A DNA stretch of 46,683 nucleotides from Armatimonadota bacterium (GTDB taxonomy: Bacteria > Armatimonadota > Fimbriimonadia > Fimbriimonadales > ATM1). The stretch spans positions 1 through 46,683 of the forward strand of contig JADFGT010000010.1 in assembly GCA_022567555.1 (NCBI GenBank), given 5' to 3'. This document shows, piece by piece, positions 7,858 to 15,788 of the stretch; position 1 is the stretch's first letter; every line of letters begins with the position of its first letter. The position numbers and the translations under genes are program-made. The notes under the pieces were generated by a model that was not told the origin of the DNA, searched no databases, and saw only the letters and a program-made list of their open reading frames with translations.

Positions 7858-9690
7858 ATGTCTTTGATAACGGCACTCAGAAGGCTGATATTCGGCGCGC
7901 CGATTGCCACATCCCGGGCCCATCACGAACGTCTTCCCAAACTGTTCGGACTGCCGGTGTTCGCCAGCGACAACATCTCGTCTGTCGCATACGCAACCGA
8001 AGAGATACTCCTTATGCTCAGCATTGCCGGGGCGGCGGCGCTCGGCTACGTCACTTGGATCGCGCTTGCGATTGTCGTGCTGGTTCTGGTGGTCATCACC
8101 AGTTACACGCGGACCATTTACGCCTATCCTCAGGGCGGCGGCGACTACCGTGTTACGAGCGACAACCTGGGTAGCAAGGTGGGTCGGATCACCGGCGCCG
8201 CTCTGCTCATTGATTACACGCTGACCGTGGCCGTAAGTGTCAGTGCCGGAGTGTTGGCCATCGTGTCCGCTTTTCCGAACTTGCAGCCGTATACCGTGCA
8301 TATGGCTCTCGCGGCTGTTGCGGCCATTGCCATGATGAATCTGCGTGGTATGCGCGAAAGCGGGCTTGTGTTCGCGCTTCCGACATATGCTTTTGTGGGT
8401 CTCATGCTGGCGCTGATAGTGGCGGGCCTGATGCGGGCCGGCACCCATCCGGAACCTGTGCCGGTTCCTGTCGAGGCGATGAAACAGGCCACGGCGCCGC
8501 TAACGCTCTGGCTGATACTGCGCGCGTTTGCGGCCGGGTGCGCCGCCTTGACAGGAATCGAGGCGATTGCCGACAGCGTGCCCGCGTTCCGGAAGCCGGC
8601 GGCTTACAACGCCAGCCGAACGCTATGGATGCTCGGGGCTATATTGGTCGTGATATTCTTGGGTATGAGTTGGATGGCCAGGCATTATGGAGTTGTAGCG
8701 ATGGACGTAGATCAGCCGGGTTATCGCACGGTCGTGGCCCAGTTGGCGGCCACCATGTTTGGCGAGGGTGGGATGTTCTACGTCATTCAGATCTCCACGA
8801 TGCTGATTCTGGTGTTGGCGGCGAACACGGCGTTCGCCGACTTTCCCCGCCTGTGCAGTTTCATCGCGGGCGACAGTTTTCTGCCGAGGCAACTGTCCAA
8901 CCTCGGCGACCGGCTCGTTTTTCAGAACGGCATCATCCTGCTTGCGGTTGCGTCCGGCGCGCTGATCTTCGTTTTCGGGGCGGATGTCCACCGGTTGATC
9001 CCGCTTTACGCGCTCGGAGTGTTCACGGCGTTCACTCTGGGTCAGGCGGGAATGGTCGTGCGGCAGGTGCGATTGAAGGCCCGGTGGTGGGGGCCGGTCA
9101 TTAGTTTTATCGGTATGGTTGCGACCGGTACCGTTTGGGTGGTAATTTTGACTACGAAGTTTATGATTGGCGCATGGATTATCGTCGTTGGGCTAATGGT
9201 CCTATTGGCAGTCTTTTGGGGCATAAGGCGGCACTATCGCTACCTGACGCGCGCCCTGACACCGGTTCTTGGCGAAAAACCGGGTCCGGTGGATACGACC
9301 GTGCTGCTGCTGGTCCCACGGATTCACCGTGGCATTCTCACCGCGATCGCATATGCCCGGACGCTGAGCAAAGACATACGCGCCGTATATGTTAATATCA
9401 ATCCGGACAGCGTGGAAGAGGTCAAGCGTGAGTGGGACCAGTTCGCCGGCGATATCCCGCTGGTCGTGCTGGAAGCGCCCTATCGCTCGCTGGTTGATCC
9501 AATTTTGGAGTACATTGACGAGGCCGTGGGCGAGCGTGAAAACCATATGCTGACCGTGATACTGCCGCAGGCGGTCCCAAAGCACTGGTGGCAGGGCCTC
9601 TTGCATAACAACGCGGCGCTTCCCCTCAAACTGGCGCTCGCGTCGCGCAAGAACGTTGTCGTAACGAACGTGAGGTACTTTCTGGAATGA
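7858..9690 (+). CDS. APC-superfamily amino-acid permease with C-terminal Usp-like domain
   Basis: The product has 610 residues. The ATG at 7858 opens MSLITALRRLIFG; an upstream extension would translate intergenic repeat. Residues about 40-470 contain around twelve hydrophobic helices. The first carries the typical FASDNISSVAYATEEILL segment of this permease group, whose members import amino acids with protons; the substrate is not readable. After the last helix a soluble C-terminal domain of about 130 residues (from TTVLLLVPRIHRG to VVVTNVRYFLE) resembles universal-stress or KdpD-type nucleotide-binding folds that may gate transport. Its stop overlaps the next ATG as ATGA, which indicates translational coupling with the STAS/Usp-like gene. 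Confidence 0.88.
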   Translation: MSLITALRRLIFGAPIATSRAHHERLPKLFGLPVFASDNISSVAYATEEILLMLSIAGAAALGYVTWIALAIVVLVLVVITSYTRTIYAYPQGGGDYRVTSDNLGSKVGRITGAALLIDYTLTVAVSVSAGVLAIVSAFPNLQPYTVHMALAAVAAIAMMNLRGMRESGLVFALPTYAFVGLMLALIVAGLMRAGTHPEPVPVPVEAMKQATAPLTLWLILRAFAAGCAALTGIEAIADSVPAFRKPAAYNASRTLWMLGAILVVIFLGMSWMARHYGVVAMDVDQPGYRTVVAQLAATMFGEGGMFYVIQISTMLILVLAANTAFADFPRLCSFIAGDSFLPRQLSNLGDRLVFQNGIILLAVASGALIFVFGADVHRLIPLYALGVFTAFTLGQAGMVVRQVRLKARWWGPVISFIGMVATGTVWVVILTTKFMIGAWIIVVGLMVLLAVFWGIRRHYRYLTRALTPVLGEKPGPVDTTVLLLVPRIHRGILTAIAYARTLSKDIRAVYVNINPDSVEEVKREWDQFAGDIPLVVLEAPYRSLVDPILEYIDEAVGERENHMLTVILPQAVPKHWWQGLLHNNAALPLKLALASRKNVVVTNVRYFLE

Positions 9691-10499
9691 TCGTTGAGTC
9701 GGCTGAAGACACCATCAAACTGTCCGGCGACCTGACCTCGAATCAGTGGGAGGCGATTCGCACGGTCGCGGCGATTCTGTTGAAAAAACATCCGCGCGGC
9801 GTGGTTGTGGATTGCGAGGGCATTCGTTTTTGCACGCCGGACGGCGCGCAAACGTTTTTCGACATGATGACGCACATCGAGTCACGGAAGGCGCGCATTA
9901 TCGTGGCAAACGTTCCGGAGCATTGCAAGGAGGTTTTGCAGCATGTTCCGGAAGTGCGCTCCGGCCTTGCGATCGCCGATTCCGTGGAGGAAGCGCGGCA
10001 CTCGCTGGAGCTGTTGGACGAACTGACCGTGGTGAACAGCCGCCCCCCCCACACGACCGGGAAACTCGTTCTATCTCTGACAGGAGGCCCGGCGGACCCG
10101 TACGCCACTTCGCTCGCCGCCGCGATCGCCGAGCGTAGGCAGTTGGCGGTCGTGGCCGTGTATCCACTGGTGGTGCCGCGTGCGCTTCCGAAGAGCACGC
10201 CGATGCGGGATGAGGAGGACGCCGCCGCCGATGCGTTGCAAAAAGCTAAGAATGCGCTCGATGGAAGGGGGCTTTTGGTGGAGCCGACCCTCGAACGGAC
10301 GCGATCGGTGCCTTCCGCGCTGCAAAAGGTAACCCAAGACGCGGCGGGGCGGGCCGTGGTCGTCGCCCTGCCGGCGGAAGACCCGGCCAAGGGCGAGCCG
10401 CTGAAGACCGTGAAGGGCCTGCTGACATCCATCACAGCCGAACTGATACTGGTCCGCGAACCGGGTCCGCAAACGGACACCGAGCAGGAAGCGCGGTAG
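9687..10499 (+). CDS. STAS-like / universal-stress-like regulatory protein
   Basis: The product has 270 residues. The first 110 look like a STAS domain: strand-helix alternation with VVVDCEGIRFCTPDGAQTFFDMM, where the SpoIIAA/anti-sigma antagonist family has its phosphorylatable Ser or Thr near the D-G turn, then RIIVANVPEHCKEVL. From about residue 125 the chain becomes a second alpha/beta domain (GKLVLSLTGGPADPYATSL ... AVVVALPAEDP ... ELILVREPG) that resembles a universal-stress fold. It is probably cytoplasmic. Start-stop overlap with the permease suggests that the two proteins act together, for instance in regulating transport. This is inference; no experiment is known to me for this pair. 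Confidence 0.65.
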   Translation: MIVESAEDTIKLSGDLTSNQWEAIRTVAAILLKKHPRGVVVDCEGIRFCTPDGAQTFFDMMTHIESRKARIIVANVPEHCKEVLQHVPEVRSGLAIADSVEEARHSLELLDELTVVNSRPPHTTGKLVLSLTGGPADPYATSLAAAIAERRQLAVVAVYPLVVPRALPKSTPMRDEEDAAADALQKAKNALDGRGLLVEPTLERTRSVPSALQKVTQDAAGRAVVVALPAEDPAKGEPLKTVKGLLTSITAELILVREPGPQTDTEQEAR

Positions 10500-10591
10500 G
10501 TTTCTGCGGCTGACTTTGCGGCCCAGCACTGCGTTCCATGACAACGTACGGCCTAGATTCGTACCCCCGGCTGCTATCCTAAGGCGACGGC

Positions 10592-12109
10592 ATGCGGAAA
10601 CAGGCCAAGCCGATACGGACGCTGTTCCTTGTCGCCGGTCCGCTGGCGGCAGGGCTGATTCTGCTGTTCCTGGACCTGGAGCCCGGCCGCCCCGAGGTAA
10701 CGCGGACGGCGGCGGTGGCGGTCTGGATGGCGCTCTGGTGGCTCAGCGAGGCCGCTCCACTGCCGGTGACGGCGCTGCTGCCTGTCGCGCTGTTCCCGCT
10801 CTCGGGCGTTATGTCGGGCAAGCAGGTGGCGCCCATTTATTTCAACCACATCATCTTTCTGTTCATCGGCGGCTTCATCATCGCGCTCGCCATGCAGCGC
10901 TGGAACTTGCACAAACGCATCGCCCTCGCCATTATCTCGCTGATCGGCTTTTCGCCCAACCGCATTCTTCTCGGCTTCATGCTGGCGACGGCGTTTCTTT
11001 CAATGTGGATATCAAACACCGCCACGACGATGATGATGGTGCCGATCGCGTTGGGGATTATTCTGCGGTTGGAGGAGACGGGCGGCGAGGGGGCCAGGCG
11101 GTTCAGCATTGGTCTGCTGCTGGCGATAGCGTACGGCGCGTCCATAGGCGGCATCGCAACGCTCATCGGAACGCCGCCGAACCTTTCGTTCGTCCGCATC
11201 CTGGGCATTATGTTTGAGGGCGCGCCGGAGATCAGTTTCGTTGGATGGATGAAGATGGCGCTGCCCTTGTCGGCGGTGATGCTGGCGGTTGCGTGGCTCT
11301 ATCTGTCGCGCGTGTTCTGCCGGAACCTGAAGGGTTTTGCGCCGGACCGGGAGGCGTTCGCGCGCGAGCAGCGGGAATTGGGACCGATGCTCTTCGAGGA
11401 GAAAGCGGTGCTTTTTGTATTCGCCGCAACCGCGATTCTGTGGGTGACGCGATCGGACGTCACCTTCGGTGCAGTGACGATTCCGGGGTGGGCCGGACTC
11501 TTGGGTCTGCGCGATATGGTGGACGACGGGACAGTTGCGATTACGATGGCGGTACTCCTGTTCCTGCTGCCTTCAAGAAGACACGAACGAGGCAGACTGC
11601 TGGCATGGGAAGACGTGGCGAAACTGCCCTGGGGCATCGTGCTCTTGTTCGGGGGGGGCTTTGCGCTCGCGTCCGGCTTCGCTGAGAGCGGCTTGTCGCA
11701 ATGGATCGGCACGCGCTTCGAAGGCGCGGCGGACATGAACCCGATCATCATCGTTGCCCTAATCTGTTTGACCGTCACATTCCTTACCGAGCTCACCTCC
11801 AACACCGCCACGACGGAGATGCTGCTTCCCATCCTCGGCGCCGTCGCGGTGGGCATGGGAGTGAATCCGCTGCTGCTTATGATTCCCGCGACGCTATCGG
11901 CCTCGTGCGCCTTCATGCTGCCCGTCGCGACGCCTCCGAACGCCATTGTGTTCGGCGCAAAGCGCATCACAATCGCACAGATGAGCCGTACAGGGCTGGT
12001 GATGAATATGGTGGGAATTGTGCTGATCACGGGGACGGTGCTCTTGCTCGGGAAGCTTGCGTTTGACATTGATCTCATGCAGGCGCCGGACTGGGCCGTG
12101 CCGCGTTAG
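10592..12109 (+). CDS. DASS/SLC13-family sodium:dicarboxylate or sulfate symporter
   Basis: The product has 505 residues and about 11-12 hydrophobic helices. Two inverted-repeat halves each carry the family substrate/sodium motif: SNTATTMMM with GTPPN in the first half, and SNTATTEMLLP with ATPPNAIVFG in the second. These SNT and TPPN motifs are diagnostic of DASS carriers, which move C4-dicarboxylates, citrate or sulfate with sodium. The substrate cannot be told from sequence alone. The AAGG six bases before ATG may serve as ribosome site, and a TATCCT box lies just upstream. It stands alone between the STAS gene and mqnA. Confidence 0.9.
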   Translation: MRKQAKPIRTLFLVAGPLAAGLILLFLDLEPGRPEVTRTAAVAVWMALWWLSEAAPLPVTALLPVALFPLSGVMSGKQVAPIYFNHIIFLFIGGFIIALAMQRWNLHKRIALAIISLIGFSPNRILLGFMLATAFLSMWISNTATTMMMVPIALGIILRLEETGGEGARRFSIGLLLAIAYGASIGGIATLIGTPPNLSFVRILGIMFEGAPEISFVGWMKMALPLSAVMLAVAWLYLSRVFCRNLKGFAPDREAFAREQRELGPMLFEEKAVLFVFAATAILWVTRSDVTFGAVTIPGWAGLLGLRDMVDDGTVAITMAVLLFLLPSRRHERGRLLAWEDVAKLPWGIVLLFGGGFALASGFAESGLSQWIGTRFEGAADMNPIIIVALICLTVTFLTELTSNTATTEMLLPILGAVAVGMGVNPLLLMIPATLSASCAFMLPVATPPNAIVFGAKRITIAQMSRTGLVMNMVGIVLITGTVLLLGKLAFDIDLMQAPDWAVPR

Positions 12110-12144
12110 CGGGCTGTTCATGCACGCGGCGTCTCGGAATGGCG

Positions 12145-12150
12145 TAGAAT
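12145..12150 (+). promoter_or_regulatory. Candidate -10 box of mqnA (leaderless)
   Basis: TAGAAT ends six bases before the GTG start (nine before the alternative ATG). No Shine-Dalgarno sequence lies between. Transcription would then begin at or next to the start codon. No clear -35 hexamer is visible. Confidence 0.45.
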
Positions 12151-12156
12151 CGCTCC

Positions 12157-12978
12157 GTGATGTCCCGTCGCGCAATCGGCTGTGTGCCGTTCCTAAACGC
12201 GAAGCCGCTGATTCACTATTTCAGCACTCCGGAAGCCCAAGGAGAGGTCGAGGTCCTCTTCGCGCCGCCGTCCGACCTGGCCGAGTGGGTGCTCGACGGC
12301 CGCGTTGACGCCGCGCTCGCCAGCAGTTTTCTTGCGCTCGAGCGGCCGGGCCTGCGGGCCGCGCCGGGCGTCTCGATCAGTTCCACGGGGCCTGTGGAGA
12401 GCGTTCGTCTGTTTTCGAAGAAGCCGTTCGACCAGGTAGGGGTTATGGCATTGGACCGAGGGTCAATGACCGCGAACCACCTGGCGCGGATTCTTCTGGC
12501 CGAGCAGTTCGGCGCACAGCCGGGGACGTTTCCGGCCGAGCCTGACATGGAGGCCATGCTGACCCGGGCGGACGCGGCGGTGCTGATAGGCGACGCAGGA
12601 ATGGACGCGCCCGCCGAGGGATTGCGCGTGCTGGACCTCGGCGCGGAATGGGACAGGATGACCGGCCTGCCCTTTGTTTGGGCCTTGTGGATCGGAACTG
12701 AGAGCCTCACGCCGGAACTGGCGCACACACTTCTGAAAGCGAAGGAACGCGGCATGGAGCGCATCGAAGAGGTTGCGAAGGCCGAAAGCGAACGCCTCGG
12801 CTGGGCCTATTCCCGCTGCCTCCGTTATCTGGCCGAGGTGATTGACTTCGACCTGACCGAACGGCACCTTCAGGGCCTTCGGCTGTTCGCCGACCTGTGC
12901 GCGAAATATGGCTTCATCGCGAAATCGTGGACGCCGGAGATTGTGGGAGAGGCGGCTCCAGCGGCTAAGCGGCAATGA
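12157..12978 (+). CDS. mqnA: Chorismate dehydratase MqnA (futalosine pathway)
   Basis: MqnA converts chorismate to 3-enolpyruvyl-benzoate, the first step of the futalosine route to menaquinone. The 273-residue protein opens with the family signature IGCVPFLNAKPLIHYF, then ALASSFLAL and VESVRLFSK, the periplasmic-binding-protein-like fold with GSMTANHLARILL near residue 106, and RADAAVLIGDAG near 145-155. The length is typical. Start is GTG at 12157 or the immediately following ATG. The partner genes mqnB, mqnC, mqnD and mqnE are not in this window, so the pathway is scattered. Presence of mqnA implies menaquinone-based respiration. Confidence 0.93.
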   Translation: MMSRRAIGCVPFLNAKPLIHYFSTPEAQGEVEVLFAPPSDLAEWVLDGRVDAALASSFLALERPGLRAAPGVSISSTGPVESVRLFSKKPFDQVGVMALDRGSMTANHLARILLAEQFGAQPGTFPAEPDMEAMLTRADAAVLIGDAGMDAPAEGLRVLDLGAEWDRMTGLPFVWALWIGTESLTPELAHTLLKAKERGMERIEEVAKAESERLGWAYSRCLRYLAEVIDFDLTERHLQGLRLFADLCAKYGFIAKSWTPEIVGEAAPAAKRQ

Positions 12979-13144
12979 AGAAAGCGCGTGGGTTCTCATT
13001 CCGCTTCCGTTAGTTCCTGCCCGAGTGCCGCCGGTCGTCTGCTCAGGTGTATTGAGGGCGTTTTCGCCCTGCGAGCGAACATTCCCGCCCCGGCTGCGTA
13101 TGAACTCCATGAGATTGATGCAGGCAGGATCGGAGGTTATCAGA

Positions 13145-13822
13145 ATGAAAACAAGCATCATCGTAACGGTTTGCGCGCTGGCGTTGAGCGCGTCGCTCGC
13201 GGTGGCGCAGGGGCCAGGCCCGGGCGGACAGCGGCAGCGCGGGCAAGGTGCCGGAATGGGAATGGGGCAGGGGCCGCTCCTCGCAATAGGGCTTCTTCAG
13301 AGGCCCGATGTGCAGAAGGAGTTGAACCTCACCGACGAGCAGAAGCAGACTCTCGCCCAGAAGCTGCGCGGCCTGCGACAACAGCCCGGACAACGCGGCG
13401 AGCGCCGTGAACGCGGCGATCAGCGACGCGGTGGCGGCGACCAGAGGGCCGACCAACAGCGCATCGCCGGCGCCATCAAGGAAGTGCTGAACGACAAGCA
13501 GTTCGAGCGGTTTCAGCAACTGGTGCTGCAGAGGGCGGGGCCCTCGGCGATTGCCGGGCCGGACGTGGCGAAGCAACTAAGTCTAACTGAAAAGCAACAG
13601 ACAGAGATACGCGACATCCAGCGGGCGTCCGGCGAAAAGGCGCGTGCCGCGATGCAGGAAGCGCGCGGTGACCGGGAAGCGATGCGCGGCATAAGAGAGA
13701 AGATGCAGGCATCGCGAGAAGCTGCGGGAAAACAGATCTTGGGCTTGCTCACCGCTGAGCAGCAGAAAAAGTGGAAGAGCCTGTTGGGCAAGCCCTTCAA
13801 GTTCGAGACGGGAAGAGCCTGA
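13145..13822 (+). CDS. Exported LTXXQ-motif protein
   Basis: The product has 225 residues from the ATG that follows GGAGG at a spacing of eight bases. Residues 1-20 are a signal peptide ending ASLAVAQ. A glycine/glutamine-rich segment follows (QRGQGAGMGMGQG). Three copies of an LTxxQ-like motif are visible: LNLTDEQKQTL, LSLTEKQQTEI and LLTAEQQKKW, each starting a long amphipathic helix. Proteins of this kind relate to the Spy/CpxP periplasmic chaperone and metal-stress group. Between them lies an Arg-, Gln- and Gly-rich low-complexity stretch (residues ~75-105). The role is probably periplasmic; the chaperone function is inferred from family resemblance only. A strong hairpin terminator follows. 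Confidence 0.75.
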   Translation: MKTSIIVTVCALALSASLAVAQGPGPGGQRQRGQGAGMGMGQGPLLAIGLLQRPDVQKELNLTDEQKQTLAQKLRGLRQQPGQRGERRERGDQRRGGGDQRADQQRIAGAIKEVLNDKQFERFQQLVLQRAGPSAIAGPDVAKQLSLTEKQQTEIRDIQRASGEKARAAMQEARGDREAMRGIREKMQASREAAGKQILGLLTAEQQKKWKSLLGKPFKFETGRA

Positions 13823-13844
13823 ACCGGACTACGGTTTCCGCCTT

Positions 13845-13882
13845 GCGGCCCCATTCACACGTGAACGGGGCCGCTGTATTTT
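13845..13882 (+). terminator. Rho-independent terminator
   Basis: An outer stem GCGGCCCC/GGGGCCGC encloses an inner stem TTCAC/GTGAA, followed by TGTATTTT. It sits 22 bases after the LTXXQ gene and just before the convergent glycosyltransferase stop, so it may serve the forward gene chiefly. Confidence 0.8.
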
Positions 13883-14628
13883 CAATCGGTGCGGCGCGGC
13901 ATATCTTTTGGATCGCGGAGGCGAGAGCGAAACGTTAGTCGAAGGGCTGCGAGGTCGCGGAGCATGCGGAAGCCGTCCCGAATGAGCCGCACCTTCGACC
14001 CTTCTTGATGCGACCAGCGGATCGGCACTTCCGTAATCTCGAAACCGAGCGCCCTCGCCAGCATCAGCGCCTCGAAATCGTAACTGTATCCGTTCAGCCG
14101 GCAGCGTGGAAAGATTGCGGCCGCCGCGTCGTAAGAAAACAGTTTGAAGCCGCACTGCGTGTCCTTTAGGCCCGGCACGCCGAGAACTCGCACGACCCCG
14201 TTGAACAATCTTCCCGCCATTTCACGGAACTTGGGCTGGTGAATCTCAAGTTGGCTCTCACTCAGCGCCCTGCTGCCGATCGCCACCGGTGTTGCAGCCG
14301 CAAACAGTTTCTCGACCTCCTCGATCGGCGCTGCAAGGTCGGCGTCGCAAAGCAAAAGCCAGTCGGCTTCGGCCGTGAGCATTCCTGTTCGAACCGCGTA
14401 CCCTTTGCCCCGGTTGGGGCGATACTCGATCAGTTCGAACCTTTCGTCCTCTTCGGTGAACCGCTTGGCGATGTCGGGCGTTCGGTCGGTGCTGCCGTCG
14501 CTGATGACGAGGACCGTCCACGTGTATGCCTGGGAGTCCAGATACTCGCGGATGCGCCCGAGGGAGTCGGCCAATCGCGGCTCTTCGTTATAGGCAGGGA
14601 CTATGACGGCCAGGTGCGGACGGCCCAC
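13882..14628 (-). CDS. Family 2 glycosyltransferase, dolichyl/polyprenyl-phosphate glucosyltransferase-like
   Basis: The product has 248 residues with a GTG start. GT2 signatures appear in order: LAVIVPAYNEEPRL at the N-terminus, VISDGSTDRT near 42-51, NRGKGYAVRTGM, and the metal-binding LLCDADLAAP around 93-102. The later part carries DTQCGFKLFS, YDFEALMLARALG and EVPIRWSHQEGSKV, which match the Alg5/DPM-like subgroup that transfers a sugar from a nucleotide donor to a polyprenyl phosphate. No membrane helix is evident, so the protein is probably cytosolic and membrane-associated. It is convergent with the LTXXQ gene; the gene upstream on its strand is not coupled. Confidence 0.9.
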   Translation of the reverse strand: MGRPHLAVIVPAYNEEPRLADSLGRIREYLDSQAYTWTVLVISDGSTDRTPDIAKRFTEEDERFELIEYRPNRGKGYAVRTGMLTAEADWLLLCDADLAAPIEEVEKLFAAATPVAIGSRALSESQLEIHQPKFREMAGRLFNGVVRVLGVPGLKDTQCGFKLFSYDAAAAIFPRCRLNGYSYDFEALMLARALGFEITEVPIRWSHQEGSKVRLIRDGFRMLRDLAALRLTFRSRLRDPKDMPRRTD

Positions 14629-14634
14629 GCGGAG

Positions 14635-14640
14635 AGTCTA
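14635..14640 (-). promoter_or_regulatory. Candidate -10 box of glycosyltransferase gene (leaderless)
   Basis: On the reverse strand TAGACT ends six bases before the GTG start, the same geometry as at mqnA, and there is no ribosome-binding sequence between them. Confidence 0.4.
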
Positions 14641-14671
14641 CTACTTGGGCGCCCGTGAGCTCCGGCGCCGG

Positions 14672-15670
14672 TTACGATGGCAACCGGCCTTCCGCGAAGA
14701 TCGTGGGGAACCCGCCGGTGTGCCAGAAGAGGGTGCGGCCGGTCAGTTCGCCTTTCTCCGCCAGGTCGAGGAATCCCGCGAACGCTTTGCTGGTGTAGAC
14801 CGGGTCCAGGAATATGCCCTCGGTACGCGCGAGAATCCGGGTCGCATCCTGCGCATCTTCAGAGGGCACCTGGTAGCCCGCGCCGGCATACTCCATCCGC
14901 AAGTCAATGTCGTCGCGGGTCATGCGCAGTTTGCCCAACAGTAGGGCGTCGAGGCCGCCGGCGATGCTCGCGCAAACGTCCGCCAACTCCGGCTCCTTGT
15001 CAGTGGCGACGCCGATGAGGTGGGTTTTCAGGCCGGTGCGGCGCAGGCCGTACGCCATCCCCCCCTGTGTGCCGCCGCTGCCGCTGGCGACGACGATCCG
15101 GTCGAACGGCTCGGCCTGTTGTGAGATCTCGTCTATCGCCCGGACGAAACCGAGCGCGCCGATTGGGTTGCTGCCTCCGCTGGGCGATTGATAAACTTTT
15201 CTTCCTTTCTTGCGCAGTTCGTCCGCTAACGCGGCGGCGTGTTGGCTCAAGTCGTCGAAAGTTCCGTCCGGATAGAGATGGATGTTCGCGCCGAGCCAGC
15301 TATCGAGCACTTGATTCGCCGTGGGCCAAGGCGCTTCCGGCCATTCGCCGGGTTTCGTTTCGCGGCCGGATCCCGGGTGTGGCCAGTACATGGTGACGGC
15401 GTGAAACTCGATGCCGTGCACGCCGCACGCCGCCGCGGATTGCCTTACGAAGTTGCTCTGCGATGCGCCTTGGGTAACGAAGGTGTCGGCCCCTTGGTCC
15501 AGCGCGTCGGCGATCAGGTACTCCAGTTTCCTGCCTTTGTTGCCGCCGCCTCCGAAGCCGCTAAGGTCGTCCCGCTTTATCCAGAGGTCTATCCCCAGTT
15601 TCTCCGAGAGGCGGTCGAGGCGGTGCAGGGGCGTCGGGTCGCAGGTGAGCGGAATGCGGCAATGGAGCAT
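14672..15670 (-). CDS. PLP-dependent D-cysteine desulfhydrase / ACC deaminase family enzyme
   Basis: The product has 332 residues from ATG at 15670 (MLHCRIPLTCD); a longer upstream frame has no support. Family signatures are WIKRDDLSGFGGGGNKGRKLEYL, in which Lys45 of GGNK should hold pyridoxal phosphate, FVTQGASQSNFVRQSAAAC for the Ser/Asn contacts, and VASGSGGTQGGMAYGL as the phosphate-binding glycine loop. Members break down D-cysteine to pyruvate, sulfide and ammonia, or open 1-aminocyclopropane-1-carboxylate. Substrate preference is not decided here. The length fits the family. It is divergent from the next gene on the forward strand. Confidence 0.85.
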   Translation of the reverse strand: MLHCRIPLTCDPTPLHRLDRLSEKLGIDLWIKRDDLSGFGGGGNKGRKLEYLIADALDQGADTFVTQGASQSNFVRQSAAACGVHGIEFHAVTMYWPHPGSGRETKPGEWPEAPWPTANQVLDSWLGANIHLYPDGTFDDLSQHAAALADELRKKGRKVYQSPSGGSNPIGALGFVRAIDEISQQAEPFDRIVVASGSGGTQGGMAYGLRRTGLKTHLIGVATDKEPELADVCASIAGGLDALLLGKLRMTRDDIDLRMEYAGAGYQVPSEDAQDATRILARTEGIFLDPVYTSKAFAGFLDLAEKGELTGRTLFWHTGGFPTIFAEGRLPS

Positions 15671-15677
15671 GAGACTT

Positions 15678-15683
15678 AGTATG
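15678..15683 (-). promoter_or_regulatory. Candidate -10 box of D-cysteine desulfhydrase-like gene
   Basis: CATACT on the reverse strand ends seven bases before the ATG; no Shine-Dalgarno lies between them. Confidence 0.35.
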
Positions 15684-15788
15684 CCAGGTGGCGCCGACCG
15701 CCATCGGAGAGGGCGTTCCACCGGCCGCAGTAGGCCAGCGCACGGACCGTACCGAGGGGCAATCGGTTAGACTCTGGGCGTTATCGCC

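Noticed and set aside
12157-12978. MqnA read as an ABC-type substrate-binding protein
   Set aside because: There is no signal peptide, and the CVPFLNAKPL opening is specific for the chorismate dehydratase family.
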